Of a stretch of 64,000 bases of DNA, positions 17,514 through 26,435 are shown in pieces. This DNA comes from Silvibacterium bohemicum (lineage in GTDB: Bacteria > Acidobacteriota > Terriglobia > Terriglobales > Acidobacteriaceae). A program made the translations under genes and the position numbers. A model generated the notes under the pieces. It was given only the letters and a program-made list of their open reading frames with translations. It searched no databases and had not been told where the DNA came from. Location: contig NZ_LBHJ01000001.1 of assembly GCF_001006305.1 (NCBI RefSeq), forward strand, positions 806,001-870,000. The letters run 5' to 3'. The first letter of the stretch is position 1, and each line of letters starts with the position of its first letter.

Positions 17514-18983
17514 ATGAGCACAACGCTGTTACGCGATGAATTCGACAACCCGTTGCTTCGCGAATATCTGCTCGACGGTGCCTTCGACGAGATGTTCGCC
17601 TCCGATGGCGCGATTCGTCCGCATTACGAGGATTTGCTGCGCGTGCTTTCTTCGTTGCCGCGCGAGGAGTTGAAGCGCCGCAAGCAGTCCGCGGACGTCT
17701 CCTTTCTGATGCAGGGCATTACCTTCACCGTCTACGGACGGGAGGAGGGCACCGAGCGCATCTTTCCCTACGATCTGGTTCCCAGGCTGGTAACCAGCGA
17801 GGATTGGGATCGCATCGAGCGCGGACTGACCCAGCGCATCACCGCTCTCAACCTGTTTCTGCACGACGTTTATCACGATGGCAAAATTCTGGCGCAGGGA
17901 GTCATTCCACGCGAGATCGTCTACAGCTGCCAGCATTTTCGCCGGCAGATGCGCGGGCTGCAGGTGCCGCGCAATGTATATGTAGCCGTCGCCGGCACCG
18001 ATCTGCTGCGCCTCAACAGCGGCGAATTCGTTGTGCTCGAAGATAACCTGCGCGTGCCAAGCGGCGTGTCGTACATGCTCACCAATCGCCGCGTCATGAA
18101 GCGGACTTTGCCTCATCTCTTCCGCAGCTACGGCGTGCGTCCCATCGAGCACTACACCCAGGTGCTGCTCAGCACGCTGCGTTCGATTGCGCCGGAGGGC
18201 CGTCCCGAGCCGACCATCGTGCTGCTGACGCCGGGCGTTTACAACTCTGCGTATTTCGAGCACACCTTTCTCGCTCGCCAGATGGGCATCGAACTGGTCG
18301 AAGGCCGCGACCTGGTGATTCACGACAACATCGTCTACATGCGCACCACCGCCGGGCTCAAGCGCGTGGATGTCATTTATCGCCGCGTCGACGATGACTT
18401 CATCGATCCGCTGGCCTATCGCAGCAACTCGATTCTTGGAGCTGCAGGACTTTTCAATGCATATCGCGCCGGCAACGTGACGCTCGCGAATGCCTTCGGC
18501 ACCGGCGTCGCCGACGACAAGGCTCTCTATGCCTACGTGCCGGCGATCATTCGCTATTACCTCAACGAAGATCCGATCCTCAATAACGTTGAAACCTACC
18601 TGATGACCGAGAAATCGCAGCGGCAGCATGCGCTTGAAAATCTGGACAAGCTGGTGGTCAAGGCGGTTGGCGAATCGGGCGGATACGGCATGCTGATCGG
18701 CCCGCACAGCTGCGCCGCGGATCGCGAAGAGTTTCGCCGGCGCATCGAGGCGCATCCTCGCAACTACATCGCGCAACCCACGCTGGATTTCTCGCGCTCA
18801 CCGTGCCTGCAGGAAGACGGCAGCATCGAGCCTCGGCATGTCGACCTGCGGCCCTACATTCTCTACGGAGACAAGGTCACCATCGTACCCGGCGGCCTGA
18901 CCCGCGTGGCCTTGCGGAAAGGATCGCTGGTGGTGAATTCGTCGCAGGGCGGGGGAAGCAAGGACACCTGGGTTCTGAGCTAA
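17514..18983 (+). CDS. circularly permuted ATP-grasp type 2 protein (DUF404/DUF407)
   Basis: The 489-residue protein shows the family segments [13 protein letters not shown] near residue 64, the central [19 protein letters not shown] near residue 172, and the C-terminal [15 protein letters not shown] near residue 388, where the nucleotide and metal are expected to bind. These proteins are predicted amide or peptide ligases that use ATP to make an acyl phosphate. The gene is followed by an alpha-E gene and a transglutaminase gene, the standard order for this cassette, for which a peptide tagging or small-peptide synthesis role has been proposed but not, to my knowledge, demonstrated. It is the first gene of the cassette, after a structured 300-base gap. 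Confidence 0.9.
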   Translation: MSTTLLRDEFDNPLLREYLLDGAFDEMFASDGAIRPHYEDLLRVLSSLPREELKRRKQSADVSFLMQGITFTVYGREEGTERIFPYDLVPRLVTSEDWDRIERGLTQRITALNLFLHDVYHDGKILAQGVIPREIVYSCQHFRRQMRGLQVPRNVYVAVAGTDLLRLNSGEFVVLEDNLRVPSGVSYMLTNRRVMKRTLPHLFRSYGVRPIEHYTQVLLSTLRSIAPEGRPEPTIVLLTPGVYNSAYFEHTFLARQMGIELVEGRDLVIHDNIVYMRTTAGLKRVDVIYRRVDDDFIDPLAYRSNSILGAAGLFNAYRAGNVTLANAFGTGVADDKALYAYVPAIIRYYLNEDPILNNVETYLMTEKSQRQHALENLDKLVVKAVGESGGYGMLIGPHSCAADREEFRRRIEAHPRNYIAQPTLDFSRSPCLQEDGSIEPRHVDLRPYILYGDKVTIVPGGLTRVALRKGSLVVNSSQGGGSKDTWVLS

Positions 18984-18996
18984 GGGACGCAGAAAG

Positions 18997-19022
18997 CCGA
19001 CGTCTGAGAAGTCAGACGTCGG
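18997..19022 (+). other. intergenic stem-loop between ATP-grasp and alpha-E genes
   Basis: A perfect 11-base-pair stem (18997-19007 with 19012-19022) closes a GAAG tetraloop, 13 bases after the stop of the ATP-grasp gene. There is no T-tract after it, so it is not a classical terminator. In this position it could stabilise the upstream mRNA or reduce read-through into the next two genes. Confidence 0.5.
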
Positions 19023-19074
19023 GCAACGGAATTGTTGGCGCATTGCAAGTGATTTGTCGCAGCGGGAGATACGA

Positions 19075-20037
19075 TTGCTTTCACGAGTTGCAGACAGCCT
19101 TTACTGGACCAGCCGCTACCTTGAGCGCGCCGAGCATACGGTGCGCATGGTGGATATCAACCTCGGCCTGATGCTGGATAAATCGCAGGTGAGCGTGGAG
19201 CGGCGCTGGCAGCGTGTGCTTGCAGCGCTGGGCACGCCCCACGATCTGGAATGGAATGACGATGTCTATTCGCTGGTCTATACGCTATGTTTCGACGGCT
19301 CGCAGCCTGCGTCGGTGACGGCTTGCATCTACGGGGCTCGCGAGAACGCGCGGCAGATTCGCGAAGAGATAAGCAGCGAGCAATGGCAGCGTCTCAATCG
19401 GCTCTTTCACGACATCTCGCGTCTGAAGCCGCCTTCGCCTTCCGACACGCAGCTTTCGGAATTTCTTCCTGCGCTGATCGACGGCGTGCATCTCTTTCAG
19501 GGAGTCACCGACACCACGCTGAGCCATGGCGAGGGGTGGCAGTTTCTGCAGGTAGGCCGCTTTCTGGAGCGGGCGTCGGCAACCGCCAAGCTGCTCGACA
19601 TCTATCATCGCGATGTCTTCTCGCAGGCCGATGAGTCGGTCGATGCCTACGAATATCTGGAGTGGATCGGGCTGCTCCGCACCTGCACCGCGTTCGAGGC
19701 CTATTGCAAGGTCTACACGGCGGACCTCACCTACGAGCGCATTATCGAATTCCTTTTGCTCGATCCGGAGTTTCCGCATTCCATTCGCTACTCCATCGAC
19801 CGCCTGCATCAGTCGCTCGACGCCATCCAGAGCGAAGGGCGGGGACTGCATGCAGCGGAGCTGATGCGCGTCTCCGGCAAGCTCAAGGCTTCGCTCGCCT
19901 ATGCCCAGATCGCGGAGATCCTTGCTCAGGACCCCGGCCGCTACATGCGCCGCATTCTCGACCAATGCCGCCTGATTCATGACCTCATTTATGAGGTCTA
20001 TATCCAATACTCGGTGCAAACCGCGCTCGCAATGTAA
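19075..20037 (+). CDS. alpha-E domain protein (DUF403)
   Basis: This all-helical protein (320 residues from the chosen TTG) matches the alpha-E family throughout: start LSRVADSLYWTSRYLERAEH, then GVTDTTLSHGEGWQFLQVGR near residue 151 and FLERASATAKLLD. Such proteins are always found with the ATP-grasp and transglutaminase partners on either side here, and are thought to assist the ligase, although their own activity is unknown. The TTG at 19075 is preferred to the TTG at 19054 because GGGAG stands seven bases before it and the family's conserved start follows directly. Only 15 bases separate its stop from the next gene. Confidence 0.88.
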   Translation: MLSRVADSLYWTSRYLERAEHTVRMVDINLGLMLDKSQVSVERRWQRVLAALGTPHDLEWNDDVYSLVYTLCFDGSQPASVTACIYGARENARQIREEISSEQWQRLNRLFHDISRLKPPSPSDTQLSEFLPALIDGVHLFQGVTDTTLSHGEGWQFLQVGRFLERASATAKLLDIYHRDVFSQADESVDAYEYLEWIGLLRTCTAFEAYCKVYTADLTYERIIEFLLLDPEFPHSIRYSIDRLHQSLDAIQSEGRGLHAAELMRVSGKLKASLAYAQIAEILAQDPGRYMRRILDQCRLIHDLIYEVYIQYSVQTALAM

Positions 20038-20052
20038 AATGGAGGCCGCAAC

Positions 20053-21039
20053 GTGCTCTTCTATTCCATCCGGCACCTGACCAAATTTGTCTACAGCAAG
20101 GCCGTCAGCGAAAGCGTGATGGAGGTGCGCATGCATCCGCGCAGCGACAGCAATCAGCGCTGCCTTACCTTCTCGCTTTCCGTCAGCCCGCGCTGCCGCG
20201 TATTTTCCTATCGCGATCACCTCAGCAACAACGTGCATCACTTTGACATTCCCGGCCAGCATGGACAGCTTGTCGTCATTGCCGAGTCGCTGGTCGAATA
20301 TCAGCCACTGGCGGATATTCCTTCCTTCCTTGCGCCCGACGCATGGGGCGAGCTCGACTCGATGGTGGCCGAAGGCGATTACTGGGAGATGCTTCTGCCC
20401 AGCGAATTCGCCACGCCCACGCCTGCTCTCGAAAAGCTTGCAGCTGGTCTTGGCGTCCGGCGGCGTGACGATCCGATGATGCTGCTGCGGGAGATCAACA
20501 ACAGTCTTTACGACTACTTCAGCTATTCGCCGCGCACCACGCGCGTCGATTCGCCGATCGACGAGGCGCTGGAATCGCGGCAAGGGGTCTGTCAGGACTT
20601 CGCCCACATCATGATCACGCTGGTTCGCCAGCTCGGCATTCCTTGCCGCTACGTGAGCGGATACCTTTACCATCGCAAGGGCGATCGTGACCGTTCGACC
20701 TCGGACGCCACCCATGCCTGGGTCGAAGCGCTTCTGCCCCATCTCGGATGGGTAGGCTTCGATCCGACGAATGCTTTGGTCGCCGGCGACAGGCATATCC
20801 GCACTGCTCTGGGTCGCGATTATGCGGACGTCCCGCCGACCAAAGGTATCTTTCTCGGACGCACTGCCAGCGATCTTTACGTGGCGGTGCAGGTCTCGGC
20901 GTCGGAAGAGCCTCCGGCGCTGGATCAGGATCTACCCATCCCCGAAGACTGGTCGATGCTGGTGGAGAAGGCTCAGGCGCCTCCTCCTCCGCCCGCTGAA
21001 CCGTTGTTGCAATTACAACAGGCTCAGCAGCAGCAATAG
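20053..21039 (+). CDS. bacterial transglutaminase-like cysteine peptidase family protein
   Basis: The 328-residue protein has an N-terminal beta domain and a C-terminal transglutaminase core. The catalytic triad is visible as Cys180 in RQGVCQDFAH, His221 in DATHAWVEA and Asp237 in VGFDPTN. In this cassette the enzyme may cleave or transfer the amide bond made by the ATP-grasp protein. The GTG start has GGAGG seven bases upstream. The last ~35 residues are a proline and glutamine rich tail that looks disordered. It closes the three-gene cassette begun at 17514; a 190-base gap with an operator follows. Confidence 0.9.
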   Translation: MLFYSIRHLTKFVYSKAVSESVMEVRMHPRSDSNQRCLTFSLSVSPRCRVFSYRDHLSNNVHHFDIPGQHGQLVVIAESLVEYQPLADIPSFLAPDAWGELDSMVAEGDYWEMLLPSEFATPTPALEKLAAGLGVRRRDDPMMLLREINNSLYDYFSYSPRTTRVDSPIDEALESRQGVCQDFAHIMITLVRQLGIPCRYVSGYLYHRKGDRDRSTSDATHAWVEALLPHLGWVGFDPTNALVAGDRHIRTALGRDYADVPPTKGIFLGRTASDLYVAVQVSASEEPPALDQDLPIPEDWSMLVEKAQAPPPPPAEPLLQLQQAQQQQ

Positions 21040-21147
21040 CGGCTTACGGTTGCGGCGAGGTTGGTCGCTCCATGTGCGAGGTGGCGTAAGGATCTTCCAA
21101 AAATCGCCGCCGACGATCCGTCGGGCGCGTTCACGTGGATGTATTCT

Positions 21148-21162
21148 AGTGGTCGGACCACT
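21148..21162 (+). promoter_or_regulatory. 15-base palindromic operator, GntR/FadR-type, upstream of uxaC
   Basis: The sequence AGTGGTCGGACCACT is a perfect inverted repeat around a central G. Its core TGGTCGGACCA fits the TnGTnnnACnA pattern known for FadR-subfamily GntR regulators, which include the hexuronate repressors UxuR and ExuR. It ends 68 bases before the chosen uxaC start. No GntR gene is present in the window, so the regulator must be encoded elsewhere. Confidence 0.65.
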
Positions 21163-21230
21163 TAACGCCCCGATGAGTGTAGGCTATTTTGTTGGGCCGT
21201 CAAACAAATTGACAGAAGGTGAGCAGGACC

Positions 21231-22625
21231 GTGACTCTGATTCATCCAGACCGCCTTTTTCCCGCCGATCCGGGGACGCGGGCCATCGCCCGGCAGCTAT
21301 ACGACAGCATCGCTGGGCTGCCAATCGTGAGTCCGCACGGCCATACCCAGGCCTCATGGTTTGCGCGTAACCAGCCCTTCCCCAATCCCGCGCAACTGTT
21401 CGTGCAGCCGGACCACTACGTCTTCCGCATGCTCTACAGCCAGGGCGTTTCGCTCGCTGATCTCGAAATCGGGGTTGCCGAGATGAAGGATCCGCGTAGA
21501 GTCTGGCAGATATTTGCGGACCACTACTATCTCTTCCGCGGAACGCCCACCCGCATGTGGCTGGACTACGCCTTTCACGAGCTTTTCGGGTTGAGCGAGC
21601 GGCTTTCCTCCGATAATGCCGATTTTTACTACGACACCATCGCCGAGAAGCTGGAGGCGCCCGAGTTTCTCCCGCGCGCTCTCTACGAACGCTTTGGCCT
21701 GGAAGTGCTGGCCACCACCGATTCGCCGCTCGATTCACTGAGCGATCACCGGGCGATTCGCGACTCCGGCTGGAAGGCTCGCATTCTGCCCACATTCCGT
21801 CCCGATCCTGTCGTCGATCCCGATTTCGCCGGTTTTCGCGAGAACATTGCGAAGCTTGGAGAGCTGACCGGAGAGGACTCCGCGACGTGGAAGGGCTATC
21901 TCCGCGCGCTGGAGAGATCGCGTGCCCGCTTTAAAGAGCTTGGCTGCACCGCAACCGATCACGGCCATCCCACGGCGCGTACCGCGGCTCTCTCGCCTCA
22001 GGCGGCGGCAGAGTTGTTCGCCGCCGTTCTGCGCGGTGATGCCGATGCGCATCAGAAGGAGCTCTTCCGCGCGCAGATGCTCACCGAGATGGCGCGCATG
22101 AGCGTCAACGACGGTCTGGTCATGCAGATTCATCCCGGAAGCTCGCGCAATCACAATCGCAAAATCTACGAGCGTTATGGAAGAGATGTGGGCGCGGATA
22201 TTCCCACCTCGACCGAGTATGTGGAGGCGCTCAAGCCGCTTCTCGATCTTTACGGGAACGAAGCCGGCTTTCGAGTGATTCTCTTCACTCTCGACGAGTC
22301 GGCCTACAGCAGGGAACTCGCGCCGCTGGCCGGCCATTATCCCTGCCTGCGACTGGGGCCTCCCTGGTGGTTCCACGACAGCCCGGAGGGGATGCAGCGA
22401 TTCCGCGAGATGGCGACGGAGACGGCGGGCTTCTACAACACGGTCGGCTTCAACGACGACACACGCGCCTTCCTGTCGATTCCCGCGCGTCACGATGTGG
22501 CGCGTCGCATGGATTGTGGATTTCTTGCCAAGCTGGTTGTCGAGCATCGCCTCGGCGAAGACGAGGCCTTCGCAGTCGCGCGCGATCTTACGTACAATCT
22601 GGTGCGCGATGCCTATCGGCTCTGA
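21231..22625 (+). CDS. uxaC: glucuronate (uronate) isomerase
   Basis: UxaC isomerises D-glucuronate to D-fructuronate and D-galacturonate to D-tagaturonate, the first step of hexuronate breakdown. The protein (464 residues from GTG 21231) has the metal-binding SPHGHTQASW near residue 28, the block ATTDSPLDSLSDH near residue 166, MQIHPGSSRNHN near residue 301, and the C-terminal FNDDTRAFLSIPARHDVARR segment near residue 412. An in-frame GTG at 21219 is also possible; the later one begins TLIHPDRLF, the usual UxaC N-terminus. It is the first gene of a four-gene operon and lies just behind a palindromic operator. A transporter gene follows after 33 bases. Confidence 0.95.
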   Translation: MTLIHPDRLFPADPGTRAIARQLYDSIAGLPIVSPHGHTQASWFARNQPFPNPAQLFVQPDHYVFRMLYSQGVSLADLEIGVAEMKDPRRVWQIFADHYYLFRGTPTRMWLDYAFHELFGLSERLSSDNADFYYDTIAEKLEAPEFLPRALYERFGLEVLATTDSPLDSLSDHRAIRDSGWKARILPTFRPDPVVDPDFAGFRENIAKLGELTGEDSATWKGYLRALERSRARFKELGCTATDHGHPTARTAALSPQAAAELFAAVLRGDADAHQKELFRAQMLTEMARMSVNDGLVMQIHPGSSRNHNRKIYERYGRDVGADIPTSTEYVEALKPLLDLYGNEAGFRVILFTLDESAYSRELAPLAGHYPCLRLGPPWWFHDSPEGMQRFREMATETAGFYNTVGFNDDTRAFLSIPARHDVARRMDCGFLAKLVVEHRLGEDEAFAVARDLTYNLVRDAYRL

Positions 22626-22658
22626 TTTCTTGCAGGACATGAAGATGCGGGGACTTCG

Positions 22659-23966
22659 ATGAGCTCTATCGAGAATACGGCGGAGATCGAAGAGCCCAGC
22701 GGACTGGGCGGCGGGCGCATGGGACGCGTCCGCTGGACCATCTGCGCCATGCTGTTTTTTGCCACGTCGATCAACTACATGGATCGCCAGGTGATCGCGC
22801 TGCTCAAGCCGACCTTGTCGCACACCATCGGCTTGACCGAGATCAAGTACGGCTACATCGTAGACGCGTTCCAGCTGGCCTATGCGCTGGGCCTGCTGGT
22901 CGCGGGACGGCTGGTGGATAAGATCGGCACGCGCGTCGGCTACATCGTGGTGATGGGCATCTGGAGCCTCTCCGCGATGGGCCACGCGCTGGCCAGCACC
23001 GCCTTCGAGTTCGGGATCGCGCGCTTCTTTCTCGGCATCGGCGAGTCCGGCAATTTTCCCGCCGCAATCAAGACGGTCGCGGAGTGGTTTCCGCAGAGCG
23101 AGCGGTCTTTAGCCACCGGCATCTTCAATTCCGGCGCCAACGTGGGCGCGGTCCTTGCTCCTCTGATCGTGCCGTGGGTGACGATTCGCTTTGGCTGGCG
23201 AGCGTCATTCCTGACCACGGGTATCTTCAGCCTCATCTGGATCGCCTGGTGGTTCAAAAACTACCGCAAGCCAACCGATCATCCCACGTTGACCGGCACT
23301 GAGCTTCGACACATCTACAAGGAAGCGGCCACGCAGATGGGTCCGAGTGTGCCGTGGGTGAAGCTGCTGGGATATCGCCAGACCTGGGCGTTTGCACTTG
23401 GCAAGTTTCTCACCGATCCGGTGTGGTGGTTCTATCTCTTCTGGCTACCGTCCTTCTTCAGCTCACGATTTCACCTCGATCTCTCGCATCTCGGGCTGCC
23501 GCTGATCATCGTCTATAACATGTCGGCCGTGGGCAGCATTGGCGGCGGCTGGCTACCTTCGCCCTTTCGCAAGCTGGGGCTTTCGCCCGAGGGCGCGCGT
23601 CTTGCGGCGATGCTGTTCTGCGCGTGCCTCGTGATTCCGGTCTTCACCATCGGCACGCTGAACTCCGAATGGATGGCGGTTGCGGTGCTGGGTATCGCCG
23701 CCGGTGCGCACCAGGGGTGGTCGGCGAATCTCTTCACTACTGCGTCGGATATGTTTCCGCGCAGTGCAGTGGGAGCTGTGGTCGGCATCGGAGGAATGGC
23801 CGGTTCGGTAGGAGGAGCGCTGCTGGCCTTTTTCACCGGGCATATTCTTGAGCGCACCCATAGCTATGGATCGCTCTTCGTGATGGCGTCGAGCGTCTAT
23901 CTCATCGCCTTACTCTTGATGAATGTGTTGGCGCCGAAGTTGAAGAAAGCGGAGTTTGCGGTATGA
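22659..23966 (+). CDS. MFS transporter, hexuronate permease (ExuT-like)
   Basis: The 435-residue protein has twelve predicted membrane helices and belongs to the anion:cation symporter branch of the major facilitator family. INYMDRQVIALLKP in the first helix and FFLGIGESGNFPAAIKTVAEW in helix 4-5 are hallmarks of the ExuT/GarP group. These carry hexuronates or related sugar acids with protons. Its place between uxaC and a LarA-like gene supports uptake of glucuronate or galacturonate. The stop overlaps the start of the next gene by four bases (ATGA), so translation is probably coupled. The exact substrate cannot be read from the sequence. Confidence 0.88.
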   Translation: MSSIENTAEIEEPSGLGGGRMGRVRWTICAMLFFATSINYMDRQVIALLKPTLSHTIGLTEIKYGYIVDAFQLAYALGLLVAGRLVDKIGTRVGYIVVMGIWSLSAMGHALASTAFEFGIARFFLGIGESGNFPAAIKTVAEWFPQSERSLATGIFNSGANVGAVLAPLIVPWVTIRFGWRASFLTTGIFSLIWIAWWFKNYRKPTDHPTLTGTELRHIYKEAATQMGPSVPWVKLLGYRQTWAFALGKFLTDPVWWFYLFWLPSFFSSRFHLDLSHLGLPLIIVYNMSAVGSIGGGWLPSPFRKLGLSPEGARLAAMLFCACLVIPVFTIGTLNSEWMAVAVLGIAAGAHQGWSANLFTTASDMFPRSAVGAVVGIGGMAGSVGGALLAFFTGHILERTHSYGSLFVMASSVYLIALLLMNVLAPKLKKAEFAV

Positions 23967-25234
23967 GCCTTTATCTCGCGCAGGGATCTCCCGACGCGGA
24001 GTTTACGCCGGAGGAGCTGAAGGCGCTTCTCTTTGAAGCGCTGGGCAAGCTTGGTGCGCGCAAGCGCGTGCTTGCTGTGCCTCCTGACCAGACGCGTTTC
24101 CATTCGCGTGCCGGCGAACTCACCGGCTTCGCATGGGAATACTACGGTGAGCATCTGGCCGCGATTCTGCCTGCACTTGGCACGCATGCCGCTATGTCTC
24201 CAGAACAGCTGACGCGGATGTACGGAGCGATCCCGCACCATCTGTTTCATGTTCACAATTGGCGCTCCGATGTGGAGACGCTGGGTGAGGTGCCCGCGGA
24301 ATTTATCCATGAAGTATCGGAAGGCAAGCTGAACTACGCGTATCCAGCTCAAGTGAATCGCATGATCTCGCGCGGCGGATACGATCTCGTGCTCTCGATT
24401 GGCCAGGTGGTGCCGCACGAAGTCATCGGCATGGCCAATTACAACAAGAACATCCTGGTGGGTGCGGGCGGTGTCGACGGCATCAATCGCAGTCACTACC
24501 TCGGCGCGGTATATGGCATGGAGCGCATCATGGGACGCGCCGAGAATCCAGTCCGCGCGGTGCTCAACTATGCTGCCGATCGCTTCCTCGGCGATATTCC
24601 TATCGCGTATGTGCAGACGGTCGTCGGCCGTGCTCCGGATGGAAGCCTGGCGCTGCGTGGGATCTATGTGGGCGACGATGCGGAGTGCTTCCATTTGGCC
24701 GCGGAACTCAGCCTCAAGGTCAACTTCGAGATGCTGGACCAGCCGATCCGCAAGGCTGTCGTCTATCTCGACCCGCACGAGTTTCACAGCACCTGGCTGG
24801 GTAACAAGGCGATCTATCGGACGCGGATGGCGCTCGCCGACGACGCCGAGCTGATCGTCCTCGCACCGGCGGTAGAGGAGTTCGGTGAAGATCCGACCAT
24901 CGACCGGCTGATCCGCAAATACGGCTATCGTGGAACGCCGGCCACGCTCGATGCAGTGAAAAACAATGCCGATCTTGCGGCCGACCTGAGCGCCGCAGCC
25001 CACCTCATTCACGGATCGTCGGAAGGCCGCTTCAAAATTACCTGGTGCCCTGGGAAGTTGACACGTGAGGAAGTGGAAGGTGTCGGCTTTCGCTACGGTG
25101 AGTTGGGTCCGATGATGCAGCGATACAACCCCGAAAAGCTGCATCACGGCTACAACAACGTCGATGGGGAAGAGATCTTTTTTATCAGCAATCCCGGACT
25201 GGGTCTTTGGGCCTATCGGGGAAGATTCGAATAG
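23963..25234 (+). CDS. LarA-like nickel-pincer-nucleotide racemase/epimerase (DUF2088), sugar-acid related
   Basis: This 423-residue protein keeps the residues that define LarA-type enzymes: PDQTR at 41-45, GTHAAM with His75 (LarA His108), VVPHEVIG with His152 (LarA His174), NYNKNILVG with Lys162 (the lysine that binds the pincer cofactor in LarA) and RSHYLG with His178 (the nickel ligand, LarA His200). LarA enzymes racemise or epimerise the carbon bearing the alpha-hydroxyl of a carboxylate. Here the gene lies in a uronate operon without mannonate dehydratase, so a C2-epimerase acting on mannonate or altronate is the inferred role. The larB, larC and larE maturation genes are not in the window. 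Coupled to the transporter gene by a four-base overlap. Confidence 0.8.
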   Translation: MSLYLAQGSPDAEFTPEELKALLFEALGKLGARKRVLAVPPDQTRFHSRAGELTGFAWEYYGEHLAAILPALGTHAAMSPEQLTRMYGAIPHHLFHVHNWRSDVETLGEVPAEFIHEVSEGKLNYAYPAQVNRMISRGGYDLVLSIGQVVPHEVIGMANYNKNILVGAGGVDGINRSHYLGAVYGMERIMGRAENPVRAVLNYAADRFLGDIPIAYVQTVVGRAPDGSLALRGIYVGDDAECFHLAAELSLKVNFEMLDQPIRKAVVYLDPHEFHSTWLGNKAIYRTRMALADDAELIVLAPAVEEFGEDPTIDRLIRKYGYRGTPATLDAVKNNADLAADLSAAAHLIHGSSEGRFKITWCPGKLTREEVEGVGFRYGELGPMMQRYNPEKLHHGYNNVDGEEIFFISNPGLGLWAYRGRFE

Positions 25235-25252
25235 TCACTACGAAGGATGATC

Positions 25253-26029
25253 ATGAGTTTCGCTGCGCTGAGTCTGGAAGGAAAAGTTGCCGTAGTCGTG
25301 GGAGGCACGTCGGGAATCGGACGCGCCATCAGTCTGGGTTTGGCCGATGCCGGCGCGGATGTGGTTGCATCGGCTCGGCGTATGGAGCAGGTGGAGAGCA
25401 CCGCCGCCGAAGTTGAAGCGAAGGGCCGGCGCACTCTGCGCGTGTCGTCCGATGTTGCCGATCGTGCGTCGCTCCAGAACCTGCTCGACCAGACTGTCAA
25501 TCAACTGGGCAAGGTGGACATCCTGGTGAATTGTGCTGGCAGGATCAAACGCGCTCCGACGCTCACTTTCGATGAATCCGAGTGGGCCTCGATTCTCGAC
25601 ACCAACTTGACCGGCACGCTGCGCGCCTGCCAGATCTTCGGCAAGCACATGCTCGACCGCGGATATGGCCGCATCGTCAACATTGCCTCTCTTAACACCT
25701 TTGTCGCGCTGAACCAGGTCGCGGCTTACGCCGCGAGCAAAGCTGCTGTAGCCTCACTCACGCGCTCGCTCGCAGTGGAGTGGTCCATCCAGGGCGTGCT
25801 GGTGAATGCCATCGCTCCGGGAGTTTTTCGGACCGCGCTGAACGCCGATCTGCTGGACAACACGCCGCGCGGCAAGGAGCTGCGCATGCGCACTCCAATG
25901 GACCGCTTCGGGCGCACCGAGGAGGTGGTGGGCGCAGCCGTCTACCTGGCCTCCGATGCTGCATCGTTTGTCACGGGACAGGTGCTGGTGGTCGATGGTG
26001 GTTTCCTGGCCAGCGGAGTAAACCAGTAG
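25253..26029 (+). CDS. SDR family oxidoreductase, probable uronate/aldonate reductase
   Basis: The 258-residue protein is a classical short-chain dehydrogenase: nucleotide-binding GGTSGIG at residues 17-23, NCAG at 93-96, and the catalytic Ser146, Tyr159 and Lys163 (YAASK). It ends with the usual TGQVLVVDGGF segment. In this operon it would reduce fructuronate or tagaturonate to mannonate or altronate, the job done by UxuB or UxaB in enteric bacteria; this is inferred from context. The ATG at 25253 is chosen because AAGGA lies five bases upstream, whereas the ATG at 25247 has no spacing. It is the last gene of the operon, 18 bases after the LarA-like gene. Confidence 0.85.
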   Translation: MSFAALSLEGKVAVVVGGTSGIGRAISLGLADAGADVVASARRMEQVESTAAEVEAKGRRTLRVSSDVADRASLQNLLDQTVNQLGKVDILVNCAGRIKRAPTLTFDESEWASILDTNLTGTLRACQIFGKHMLDRGYGRIVNIASLNTFVALNQVAAYAASKAAVASLTRSLAVEWSIQGVLVNAIAPGVFRTALNADLLDNTPRGKELRMRTPMDRFGRTEEVVGAAVYLASDAASFVTGQVLVVDGGFLASGVNQ

Positions 26030-26435
26030 AGCAATACGGAGCTCCCGGGGAAGTATCCGCTGACCGACTTAACTCTTGCTCATGTATGAGTTATGCGACG
26101 CCCTCGCTGCCCGGCGAGGGCGTTGCCGTCTATGCCGATCCGCAATAAGTCCCGAGCCTGCTATCGGCTTTTCTTATCCTCGAAATAAAAGAAATTACTG
26201 ACGCAGGCTTTGCGAGAGCTCGGGGCGGTGAAGGGAACGTGATCGTACCCCGAAAACCTTTCTCTATTCCCGGTTCTGGTAGTTTTTTATTGCTTTTGTA
26301 AACTCTCCTGCTACAAAATAAGGCACTCGCCCCGGATACGCGGTGGCGCAGTCCACTTCCAGAACACACAAGAAGAAACAATACTGCTGCGGCAGTCGCA
26401 CTTTCCATTTGCGCTGATTTTGTTGGAGGAGTTTT
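26030..26435 (+). other. 406-base gap between uronate operon and TonB receptor: hairpin and possible promoter
   Basis: No gene is seen. A perfect 10-base-pair hairpin at 26098-26123 with a six-base loop lies 68 bases after the SDR stop; it lacks a T-tract, so it is a weak terminator candidate. Further on, TTGCTT (26290-26295) and TACAAA (26312-26317) are 16 bases apart and could be a promoter for the receptor gene. A strong ribosome site, GGAGGA, stands five bases before the GTG start at 26436. Confidence 0.4.
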
